From Candidatus Cloacimonadota bacterium (GTDB lineage Bacteria > Cloacimonadota > Cloacimonadia > Cloacimonadales > Cloacimonadaceae): a DNA stretch of 20,662 nt. The stretch covers positions 1-20,662 of the forward strand of contig VGPI01000008.1 of NCBI GenBank assembly GCA_016875595.1, read 5' to 3'. A program made the translations under genes and the position numbers. Shown here in pieces: positions 1 to 6,802 of this stretch; the stretch's first letter is position 1; every line of letters begins with the position of its first letter. The notes under the pieces are model-generated. The model worked only from the letters and a program-made list of their open reading frames with translations, did no database searches and was not told the origin of the DNA.

Positions 1-1
1 C

Positions 2-568
2 GTGATGAACGACAGCAAGTGCATGGTCAATATCGCCATGTTCTTTCTCGACTTCTCAGTGGAGGAATCCTGCGGGAAGTGCTCACCCTGCCGGATCGGG
101 CTGAAACAGATGTATGATACGATGCACCGGATCACGATCGGCGAAGGCAAGGCAGGAGACGTGGAAGAACTGATCCGGTTGGGTGAGGCGATCAAGCAAC
201 TCTCGCTCTGCGGTCTTGGTCAATCGGCGCCCAATCCTGTTCTCAGCACCATCCGCTATTTCCGTGAAGAATACGACATCCATATCCGGGAGCGTAAGTG
301 TCCCACGCTGGAGTGTCCGGATCTGCTCCATTTCCTGATCGACAAACCCAGATGCATTGGCTGTTCTTTATGTGCGAAGAAATGTCCGGTTTCCTGCATC
401 GCCGGAAGCCGCGAAGAAAAGTATGTAATACATCAAATAGATTGCGTTAAATGTAATAATTGCTTGATGGTCTGCCCGGTCAAAGCGATCAGCAAGATCC
501 CCGGTGTTCATCAGGATGTCATTGACGCAGAAGTAATGGCAAGAGAACTTGCCGAGAACGAAGATTAA
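2..568 (+). CDS. hydB: NuoF/HydB-like hydrogenase flavoprotein subunit, C-terminal fragment (5' end outside window)
   Basis: This is the last 188 codons of a NuoF-like (NADH:acceptor, FMN-binding) subunit. The reading frame is open at the window edge, so the real start lies upstream. Visible first is the C-terminal [4Fe-4S] motif of NuoF (ESCGKCSPCRIG, fragment residues 22-33, fourth Cys about 70). Next comes a linker with a CPTLEC pair and a bacterial-type 2x[4Fe-4S] ferredoxin domain (Cys 118/121/124/128 and 148/151/154/158). NuoF with such a ferredoxin tail is the usual layout of HydB/HndC in NAD- and ferredoxin-linked [FeFe] hydrogenases. The NuoE-like gene follows after 10 nt with a strong AAAGGAG ribosome site, and hydA lies downstream, so the operon assignment is firm. 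The flavin and NAD domains cannot be seen here. A second NuoF-like gene lies two genes downstream, so the cluster encodes two paralogues; this one has the ferredoxin tail and the other lacks it. Confidence 0.9.
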   Translation: MMNDSKCMVNIAMFFLDFSVEESCGKCSPCRIGLKQMYDTMHRITIGEGKAGDVEELIRLGEAIKQLSLCGLGQSAPNPVLSTIRYFREEYDIHIRERKCPTLECPDLLHFLIDKPRCIGCSLCAKKCPVSCIAGSREEKYVIHQIDCVKCNNCLMVCPVKAISKIPGVHQDVIDAEVMARELAENED

Positions 569-578
569 AGGAGAATGA

Positions 579-1031
579 ATGTTTCTCGATATTTGCAAAA
601 AATACCCACCGACAAAAGATAACCTGATCTACATCCTGCATGAGATCCAGGATACGCATCCTCAGCATTATATCTCTGAGGAAGCGGTACAGGTCATTTC
701 GGAATACCTTGCTGTTCCGGTCAATCACATTTATGGCGTACTTACATTTTACTCGATGTACAGTACCAAACCACGGGGTAAATACATCATCCGTTTGTGT
801 GAATCTCCTCCGTGCTACATCAAGAGCTCGGATATCATTTTGCGTCGGCTGAAGAGTTTGCTCCATGTAAACGTCGGTGAGACCACCAAAGATGGACTCT
901 TCACTTTGGAATTATGCGCTTGTCTTGGCGTCTGTGGCAATGCCCCGGTGATGATGATCAATGATGACGTTTATGGCGACTTGACCGAAGAAAAGATCGA
1001 CTCAATCATCGACAAACTGAGTGAGGTGTAG
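579..1031 (+). CDS. hydC: NuoE/HydC-like [2Fe-2S] subunit of [FeFe] hydrogenase
   Basis: A 150-residue thioredoxin-fold [2Fe-2S] protein of the NuoE (24-kDa) family. In this family it passes electrons between the NuoF flavin subunit and the rest of a hydrogenase or Complex I-like enzyme in the cytoplasm. The helical N-terminal part (about 1-65) contains the family stretch VNHIYGVLTFYSMY. The cluster ligands are Cys74 and Cys79 (CESPPC) and Cys115 and Cys119 (CLGVC), in the canonical C-x4-C ... C-x3-C arrangement; Cys113 is extra. Length is normal for stand-alone NuoE/HydC. The ATG at 579 is preceded by AAAGGAG at 567-573 with 5-nt spacing. An ATG at 575 lies in another frame. The stop is 2 nt before the next NuoF-like gene, implying translational coupling. 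As the second NuoF-like partner has lost its own N-terminal [2Fe-2S] site, this subunit probably supplies that cluster for the complex. Confidence 0.92.
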   Translation: MFLDICKKYPPTKDNLIYILHEIQDTHPQHYISEEAVQVISEYLAVPVNHIYGVLTFYSMYSTKPRGKYIIRLCESPPCYIKSSDIILRRLKSLLHVNVGETTKDGLFTLELCACLGVCGNAPVMMINDDVYGDLTEEKIDSIIDKLSEV

Positions 1032-1033
1032 TT

Positions 1034-2596
1034 ATGAAATACTATCGCAGTCATATTCTTGTAGGAATAAACGAAGCAGCCAAACAAGCAGGTGTGGATG
1101 TTTTCGTAAACAAGCTCCAAGATCAGATCAGCACTGCAGGCCTTGCAGACGAGATCAATGTCCTCGAGACCGGTCCGCTTGCTTTCTTTGGCAGAGGAAT
1201 TTGCCTCACTATCCTGCCTGAGAATGTAAACTATGAGAACGTCGCAATAGAGGACATCGTTGAACTGGTGGAGGAACACCTGCTCAAAGGGCGTCCCGTA
1301 CATCGGCTGATGCTGGATTCTGCAGCGCAGTTCAAACCCAAGTTCAATTATGACCGCCGGATCGTGCTCAAGAACTCCGGTATCATCGATCCCGAAAGCA
1401 TAGATGAGTATCTCGGCGCCGGTGGCTACGAAGCTTGGGAAAAAGCCCTGCTGAACATGCAGCCCGCCGATATCGTCAATGAAGTCAAGGCATCCGGACT
1501 CCGTGGACGTGGCGGTGCCGGATTCCCTGCCGGACTCAAGTGGAGCTTTACCGCTCCCCTGAATGCAGAACAGAAATACGTCGTTGTCAATGCCGATGAA
1601 GGTGAACCGGGAACTTTCAAAGACCGTCTGATCATGGAAGGCGATCCTCATCAATTGCTTGAGGGGATCATGATCTGTGCTCGTGCTATCGGTGCTTCCA
1701 TGGCATACATCTACATCCGTGGCGAATACAAACTCTGCATTGCCCGTCTCGAGAAGGCGATCAAGCAATGCCACGCTTATGGCATCCTCGGCAGGAATAT
1801 CTTTGACAGCGGCTTTGACCTCGACATCGGTATCAAAATCGGTGCCGGTGCTTACGTCTGCGGAGAAGAGACCGCCCTGATCGAATCCCTGGAAGGAAAC
1901 CGCGGTAATCCTCGGTGGAAACCGCCCTTCCCCGGCGTCAAAGGTCTCTGGCAATATCCCACCGTCGTCAATAACGTCGAGACCCTGGCAAACGTTCCCT
2001 TCATCATCAAGAACGGTGCAGCCGAATACCGCCAGTTTGGTACCGATGAATGTACCGGAACCAAGGTCTATACGATCCTGGGCGATGTGGCTTATCCCGG
2101 TCTCTGCGAAGTTGACATGGGCGCCACCCTGCGCACTGTCATCAATGAATATGGCGGTGGGATGAAGAAGGGGTTCAAGTTCAAAGCGGCTTTGGTCGGT
2201 GGAGCAGCCGGTGTGATCCTTTCCGACCGGATGCTGGATGTCAAGATGGATTTCGTCAGTTTGAACCAATATGCCGCCGTTCTCGGTTCTGGCGCCATCC
2301 TGGTCATGAACGAGCATCAGAGCATAGTGGATATGCTGTGGTCGATCCTGCGCTTCTTCCGTCACGAGTCCTGTGGCAAGTGCTCACCCTGCCGCATCGG
2401 CACCCAGCATTTATATGACCTGATCTCCAAGATCCGCAAAGGCGAAGGCAGCATGGATGACGTGGAAATGCTGCACACCATTGCCTTGACGATGAAACAG
2501 ACCTCGTTCTGCGCTCTGGGTCAATCCCCGATCATGGCGATCGCCAGTGCGCTGGATAACTTCCGGGACGAATTCATCGCCATCACCAAGAAATAA
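1034..2596 (+). CDS. Second NuoF/HydB-like flavoprotein subunit without N-terminal [2Fe-2S] ligands or ferredoxin tail
   Basis: A 520-residue NuoF (51-kDa subunit) homologue, expected to bind FMN, NAD(H) and one [4Fe-4S] cluster. The FMN/NAD core is intact: GRGGAGFPAG near 157-167, NADEGEPGTFKDR near 185-198, and the GAGAYVCGEETALIESLEG stretch near 272-290. C-terminal cluster ligands are Cys447, Cys450, Cys453 and Cys493. Residues about 5-90 look like the thioredoxin-like [2Fe-2S] domain found at the N terminus of HydB-type proteins, but its four expected Cys positions read Gly11, Ala16, Pro48 and Phe52, so no cluster should form; Cys57 is the only Cys there. The protein stops right after the NuoF core, so it lacks the 2x[4Fe-4S] tail of the upstream paralogue. 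The ATG lies 2 nt after the hydC stop, with GAGG about 8 nt upstream. Two NuoF-like subunits with one NuoE-like and one HydA subunit suggest a hetero-complex or a specialised duplicate. The NuoF-like call is sure; the exact role is not. Confidence 0.88.
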   Translation: MKYYRSHILVGINEAAKQAGVDVFVNKLQDQISTAGLADEINVLETGPLAFFGRGICLTILPENVNYENVAIEDIVELVEEHLLKGRPVHRLMLDSAAQFKPKFNYDRRIVLKNSGIIDPESIDEYLGAGGYEAWEKALLNMQPADIVNEVKASGLRGRGGAGFPAGLKWSFTAPLNAEQKYVVVNADEGEPGTFKDRLIMEGDPHQLLEGIMICARAIGASMAYIYIRGEYKLCIARLEKAIKQCHAYGILGRNIFDSGFDLDIGIKIGAGAYVCGEETALIESLEGNRGNPRWKPPFPGVKGLWQYPTVVNNVETLANVPFIIKNGAAEYRQFGTDECTGTKVYTILGDVAYPGLCEVDMGATLRTVINEYGGGMKKGFKFKAALVGGAAGVILSDRMLDVKMDFVSLNQYAAVLGSGAILVMNEHQSIVDMLWSILRFFRHESCGKCSPCRIGTQHLYDLISKIRKGEGSMDDVEMLHTIALTMKQTSFCALGQSPIMAIASALDNFRDEFIAITKK

Positions 2597-2613
2597 GATA
2601 GAGAGGTTCTCTA

Positions 2614-4398
2614 ATGATAAAGAAGGTAAATATCTGGTTAGACGGCAAGCATCTGGAAGTTCCGGAAACGATGACCATCATCGAAGCTGCCGACAAATAC
2701 AATGTCAATATCCCCCGGCTCTGCTACCATCCCGATCTTCCACCCACCGCCAATTGTGGCGTGTGCGTGGTCGAGGTGGCAGGCAATCCCACTCCCAAGC
2801 GTGCCTGTTGCACACCCGTGGCAGAAGGGATGAAGATCGTCACCAATTCCAAATTGCTCCGGAGCTACCGTAAGACGCTGGTGGAAATGATCCTGTCACA
2901 CCATGACGTGGTTTGCCCGACGTGCAGCGCTAATAACAAATGCGAGTTACAGACCCTTGCCAACAACATGGGGGTCGATCCTGACACGCTGCCTAACATC
3001 ATGCACAAGGCACCGATCGATGCCACATCCCCCAGCATCGTCCGTGACGTGAACAAGTGTATAGCTTGCGGACGCTGCGTCACCGTCTGTAACGATGTTC
3101 AGACCGTGTATGCCCTCACTTTCAGCGATCGGGGCATTGAATCCCAGATCACTTCCGCCTTTGGCAGCGGAATGGCAAATAGTGCTTGTGTAAATTGTGG
3201 ACAATGCACGGTTTACTGCCCAACTGGCGCTTTGCGGGAGAATAGCGACATCGATGCCGTATGGGATGCCGTCCTTGATCCGCTAAAGCATGTAATCGTT
3301 CAGGAAGCCCCCGCCATCCGCGTCTCACTGGCAGAGGAATTTGGCATGGAACTGGGCACCATCACTGTCAAAAAGATGTATGCCGCTTTGCGCAAGATCG
3401 GCTTTGATGCCGTCATGGACACTAATTTCACCGCCGACCTCACCATCCTGGAAGAAGGAACCGAATGCGTCAATAAACTCAAATCCGGCAGCAAGCGTCC
3501 ATTGATCACTTCCTGCTCCCCCGGCTGGATCAAGTTTATGGAGACCTATTATCCCGATCTGGCGGATTGCGTCTCCACCGCCAAGTCGCCCATGTCCATG
3601 TTCGGCGTTCTCTCCAAGACCTATTACGCCCAGGAACAAAACATCGATCCCGCCAATATCGTCTCGGTGGCGATCATGCCTTGCATTGCCAAGAAATTTG
3701 AAGCCCGTCGTCCCGAGATGCGTGACTCCGGTTTCCAGGATACCGATTATGTTCTTACCACCCGTGAGTTGTTGCGTATGATCAAAGAAGCCGGTATCGA
3801 TCTGAAGTATGTTAAGGAAGAAGATGCCGACGAGACGATGAGCTTCTATACCGGCGCCGGTACAATCTTCGGAACCACTGGCGGCGTGATGGAAGCAGCC
3901 ATCCGTTCTGCTTATACTCTGGTCACCGGTGAGGAACTGGAAGAGATTGATATCACCGCCGTTCGCGGTCTGGAAGGCGTCAAGGAAGCCACCATTCCCG
4001 TTCCGGGATTTGGCGATCTCCACGTCGCCGTTGCTCACGGATTGAGTAATGCCCGCCTGGTAATGGATCGCATCCGGGAGGGACTAAACACCACCGGTGA
4101 ATCACCCTGGCATTTTGTCGAGATCATGGCTTGTCCCGGCGGTTGTGTTGGTGGTGGCGGACAGCCCTACGGCAACAATATGGCGATGCGTGCCCGCCGT
4201 GGTGAAGGTCTCTATCATGAAGACCGCAATCTGCCTATCAGAAAGTCCCATCACAATCCTGAAATAAAACGTATATACGAACGCTTCCTGGGAGAACCCA
4301 ATTCACCCCTTGCCCATCGCCTGCTCCATACTCACTATTTCAAACGCTCCGTCAATAATGGCCAGGTGATCGAAGAAGCGACTCACAAACATCACTAA
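2614..4398 (+). CDS. hydA: [FeFe] hydrogenase catalytic subunit HydA
   Basis: A 594-residue iron-only hydrogenase that interconverts protons and H2 at an H-cluster, fed by a chain of Fe-S clusters. Domains in order: an N-terminal ferredoxin-like [2Fe-2S] domain (Cys37, 48, 51, 65); a His-Cys3 [4Fe-4S] site (His97, Cys101, 104, 110); a 2x[4Fe-4S] domain (Cys149/152/155/159 and 192/195/198/202); the H domain with L1 TSCSPGW (Cys301, Ser302), L2 MPCIAKKFE (Cys357) and L3 EIMACPGGCVGGGGQP (Cys507, Cys511); and the small-subunit-like C-terminal region. This matches the modular layout of group A hydrogenases that partner with NuoE/NuoF subunits. The L1 motif has Ser where the textbook TSCCPxW has its second Cys. 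ATG 2614 follows GAGAGG at 2601-2606. As the last gene of the operon it is followed by a hairpin at 4462-4496. Soluble NAD/ferredoxin-linked, possibly electron-bifurcating, activity is inferred from the partner subunits. Confidence 0.96.
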   Translation: MIKKVNIWLDGKHLEVPETMTIIEAADKYNVNIPRLCYHPDLPPTANCGVCVVEVAGNPTPKRACCTPVAEGMKIVTNSKLLRSYRKTLVEMILSHHDVVCPTCSANNKCELQTLANNMGVDPDTLPNIMHKAPIDATSPSIVRDVNKCIACGRCVTVCNDVQTVYALTFSDRGIESQITSAFGSGMANSACVNCGQCTVYCPTGALRENSDIDAVWDAVLDPLKHVIVQEAPAIRVSLAEEFGMELGTITVKKMYAALRKIGFDAVMDTNFTADLTILEEGTECVNKLKSGSKRPLITSCSPGWIKFMETYYPDLADCVSTAKSPMSMFGVLSKTYYAQEQNIDPANIVSVAIMPCIAKKFEARRPEMRDSGFQDTDYVLTTRELLRMIKEAGIDLKYVKEEDADETMSFYTGAGTIFGTTGGVMEAAIRSAYTLVTGEELEEIDITAVRGLEGVKEATIPVPGFGDLHVAVAHGLSNARLVMDRIREGLNTTGESPWHFVEIMACPGGCVGGGGQPYGNNMAMRARRGEGLYHEDRNLPIRKSHHNPEIKRIYERFLGEPNSPLAHRLLHTHYFKRSVNNGQVIEEATHKHH

Positions 4399-4461
4399 TC
4401 AATCATCTAACCAAAAGATGATACCCTGAAGTAGCTTTCTGATAGCGACCCCGGTATAACG

Positions 4462-4496
4462 ACGCCGGATGGGTTTCATGATCCATCCGGCGTTTT
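4462..4496 (+). terminator. Probable intrinsic terminator of the hydrogenase operon
   Basis: An 11-bp perfect GC-rich stem (ACGCCGGATGG, 4462-4472, with CCATCCGGCGT, 4483-4493) encloses a 10-nt loop. The run TTTT at 4493-4496 follows, then CC. It lies about 65 nt after the hydA stop, the expected place for the operon end. The U run is short, so termination may be partial. Its 3' end touches the adjacent long palindrome. Confidence 0.65.
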
Positions 4497-4583
4497 CCTT
4501 GCTTGATTACCTTAGTATAACCTTAGTATAACCTTACGACCGTAAGGTTATACTAAGGTTATACTAAGGTAATCAAGCAAGGA
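4496..4583. repeat. 88-bp near-perfect palindrome, copy 1
   Basis: Two 43-nt arms are exact inverted complements around a 2-nt centre AC at 4539-4540, with no spacer. Each arm holds two tandem copies of the 11-bp unit CCTTAGTATAA (4510-4520 and 4521-4531) and a third partial unit CCTTACG (4532-4538), mirrored on the other side (4541-4569). The outer ends read TCCTTGCTTGATTA and its complement. It is identical to the copy at 16544-16631 except for one central base (C at 4540, T at 16588). No target-site duplication is visible, and it encodes nothing. It could be a palindromic mini-element, a cruciform or RNA-hairpin boundary, or a protein-binding array. Confidence 0.93.
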
Positions 4584-4789
4584 GGAAGCCGGAGAGATGG
4601 CGTAAGCAATTGTAATATAGTTAGTAGTAATGCAACATAAATATAAGGCATTGAAATCTAATTGGTAATGGATTTAACTGTCAATTCTGGTAAACAACCG
4701 AGATTCAGTGATGTGGAGAGAAAACGATGGTACATTGTAAGGCATTGGTAGATAATGAGATAAAAATGTAAAAAAGCAATCGGAAAATC

Positions 4790-4818
4790 TTGACAAAAAG
4801 GCACTATCATTTTATGTT
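4790..4818 (+). promoter_or_regulatory. Candidate sigma70-type promoter for gyrB
   Basis: A perfect -35 hexamer TTGACA (4790-4795) is separated by 17 nt from TATGTT (4813-4818), a 4/6 match to the -10 consensus. This puts a start near 4825 and a leader of about 65 nt before the gyrB ATG. A second possible pair, TTGCAA (4817-4822) with TATCAT (4841-4846), lies just downstream at 18-nt spacing. It is a prediction by motif only, and promoter consensus in this lineage is uncertain. Confidence 0.5.
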
Positions 4819-4889
4819 GCAATCAGATATAGATTTGTTGTATCATCTGAGTTTGAAAATGAGTATAAGTAAATGGGAGATATAGAGTT

Positions 4890-6788
4890 ATGTATGAAAC
4901 TAACTACACATCGAGTAACATCAAAGTCCTCAAGGGCTTGGAAGCGGTGCGTAAGCGTCCGGCAATGTATATTGGCGGGACGAGTGAGCGCGGTCTGCAC
5001 CATTTGGTCTATGAGGTGGTTGATAACTCCATCGATGAAGCGTTGGCAGGATATTGCGATCTGATCCGGGTCATCATCCATCATGACAACATCATTGAAG
5101 TGGAAGACAATGGACGTGGCATCCCGGTCGATATTCATAAAGAAATGGGTGTCCCCGGTGTCCAGGTGGCAATGACGGTATTGCACGCCGGTGGCAAATT
5201 TGATGACAAGTCATACAAGGTGGCAGGCGGTTTGCATGGCGTGGGCGTATCCGTCGTCAATGCGCTATCTGAATACCTGGAGGCATATATTCACTTGAAT
5301 GGATCGATCCATTATCAGCGCTATGAACGCGGAATACCGGCGACGGAACTGAAAGTAATCGGTTCGACCACCCGCCGTGGCACGACCATCAAATTCAAGC
5401 CGGATGCGTCGATATTTGAAAGCGTTGAATACAGCTTTGATTATCTGACGACACGTTTGCGGGAACTGGCATTCCTCAATAGCGGAGTACGGATCATCCT
5501 GTACGATGAACGTGCTGACCGGACTCATGATTTTAAGTATGACGGTGGCATCGTTTCTTTTGTGGAATACCTCAATCAGAACAAAAAGCCGCTGTTTATC
5601 AAGCCGATCTTCGTCAGTTATGACAAGCCCGGGATGTCTTTCGAGGTGGCAATCCAGTATAATGAGGGCTACCAGGAAAGTATCTTCAGTTTTGCCAATA
5701 ACATCAATACCATCGAGGGTGGAACTCATCTCAGCGGTTTCAAATCCGCACTTACCCGTTCGGTGAATACTTATAGTAAAAATGCCGATCTGCTCAAGAA
5801 TGAAAAAGTCAGCCCTTCGGGTGAGGATATCCGCGAGGGACTCACCGCCGTGGTCAGCGTCAAGATCAGCAATCCCCAGTTTGAGGGACAGACGAAGACG
5901 AAGCTGCAGAATTCGGATGTGGAAGGCATAGTCAATTCGATGGTTTATGAAAAGCTGATGGTCTATTTTGAGGAGCATCCGGCGGAAGCGAAAAACATCG
6001 CCAATAAGAGCATTATGGCCGCCCGCTCCCGCGAGGCGGCACGTAAAGCACGCGAACTTACCCGCCGCAAATCAGTTCTGGAAAGTGGCTCTTTACCTGG
6101 TAAACTGGCGGACTGCTCCATCACCGATCCATCCAAAACGGAACTCTTCCTGGTCGAAGGTGACTCGGCGGGTGGATCTGCCAAACAGGGTCGGGAGCGG
6201 TCTTTTCAGGCGATCCTGCCGCTTTGGGGAAAAATGCTGAACACCGAAAAGGCAAGAGTGGATAAAGTGCTGAATAATGATAAGATCCAGCCAATAATCT
6301 TAGCTATCGGTGCTGGTATCGGGCAGGAATTTGATGTCAGTCGCATCCGGTATCATAAGATCGTGATTATGGCTGATGCCGATATCGATGGTGCGCATAT
6401 CTCCACCCTTCTATTGACCTTCTTTTACCGTTATATGCGTCCGCTAATCGAGAATGGTAATATCTATCTGGCAAAACCACCGCTGTTCCTGATCCGGAAA
6501 GGCAAGCAGAAGCACTACGTCTATACCGAGGAAGAACGTGACGCAGCAGTCCGGCAGCTTGGAGACAAAGGTGTTATTGTTCAGCGTTACAAGGGCTTGG
6601 GTGAGATGAACCCGGATCAATTGTGGGAGACGACACTGGATCCGGAGAACCGGATATTGATCTCGGTAAAGATGGATGATGCGATCGAGGCGGATCGGAT
6701 GTTCACCATCCTGATGGGTGATGAAGTGGAGCCACGCCGTGAGTTTATCCAAGAAAATGCCCGATTCGTCAAGAATCTTGATGTATAG
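4890..6788 (+). CDS. gyrB: DNA gyrase subunit B
   Basis: The 632-residue ATPase and TOPRIM subunit of DNA gyrase, which with GyrA introduces negative supercoils in an ATP-driven reaction. The GHKL ATPase motifs are intact: Asn46 in VVDNSIDEA for Mg-ATP, DNGRGIP at 73-79, and GGLHGVGVSVVNALS at 113-127. The TOPRIM domain has EGDSAGGSA from Glu423 and the metal-binding ADADIDG with Asp496 and Asp498. The C-terminal PLWGKMLN, MNPDQLWETTLDP and FIQENA stretches are all present. The length fits the short form of GyrB without the roughly 170-residue insertion of enterobacterial proteins. The ATG at 4890 gives the standard N-terminal start (YETNYTSSNIKVLKGLEAVRKRP) and follows GGGAGA at 4875-4880. 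gyrA begins 14 nt after the stop. The gene follows a long palindrome and a candidate promoter, so it probably opens a new transcription unit. Confidence 0.98.
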   Translation: MYETNYTSSNIKVLKGLEAVRKRPAMYIGGTSERGLHHLVYEVVDNSIDEALAGYCDLIRVIIHHDNIIEVEDNGRGIPVDIHKEMGVPGVQVAMTVLHAGGKFDDKSYKVAGGLHGVGVSVVNALSEYLEAYIHLNGSIHYQRYERGIPATELKVIGSTTRRGTTIKFKPDASIFESVEYSFDYLTTRLRELAFLNSGVRIILYDERADRTHDFKYDGGIVSFVEYLNQNKKPLFIKPIFVSYDKPGMSFEVAIQYNEGYQESIFSFANNINTIEGGTHLSGFKSALTRSVNTYSKNADLLKNEKVSPSGEDIREGLTAVVSVKISNPQFEGQTKTKLQNSDVEGIVNSMVYEKLMVYFEEHPAEAKNIANKSIMAARSREAARKARELTRRKSVLESGSLPGKLADCSITDPSKTELFLVEGDSAGGSAKQGRERSFQAILPLWGKMLNTEKARVDKVLNNDKIQPIILAIGAGIGQEFDVSRIRYHKIVIMADADIDGAHISTLLLTFFYRYMRPLIENGNIYLAKPPLFLIRKGKQKHYVYTEEERDAAVRQLGDKGVIVQRYKGLGEMNPDQLWETTLDPENRILISVKMDDAIEADRMFTILMGDEVEPRREFIQENARFVKNLDV

Positions 6789-6802
6789 TGAAGGAGATAT
6801 AA

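Larger units (their letters stand above)
4399..4889 (+). other. Intergenic region between hydA and gyrB
   Basis: About 490 nt without a credible gene. It contains a terminator-like hairpin (4462-4496), an 88-bp palindrome directly abutting it (4496-4583), about 200 nt of AT-rich DNA in which I see no ORF or RNA gene, and a sigma70-like promoter (4790-4818) for gyrB. A short string, AAGGCATTG, occurs twice (near 4644 and 4740); it is too short to interpret. Confidence 0.8.

Noticed and set aside
971..2365. 464-codon open frame on the minus strand
   Set aside because: It lies wholly opposite the second NuoF-like gene, which has intact motifs. The minus-strand product shows no family pattern and has no ribosome site; it is a shadow frame.
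3325..4038. 237-codon minus-strand frame inside hydA
   Set aside because: Opposite a fully conserved H-domain coding region; low-complexity Gly/Asp-rich product typical of antisense frames.
4496..4583. CRISPR repeat or IS end for the palindromes
   Set aside because: Only two copies 12 kb apart, no spacer array, no transposase gene and no visible target duplication.
5265..5978. 237-codon minus-strand frame inside gyrB
   Set aside because: Complement of a conserved GyrB coding region with no supporting start signal or family motif.
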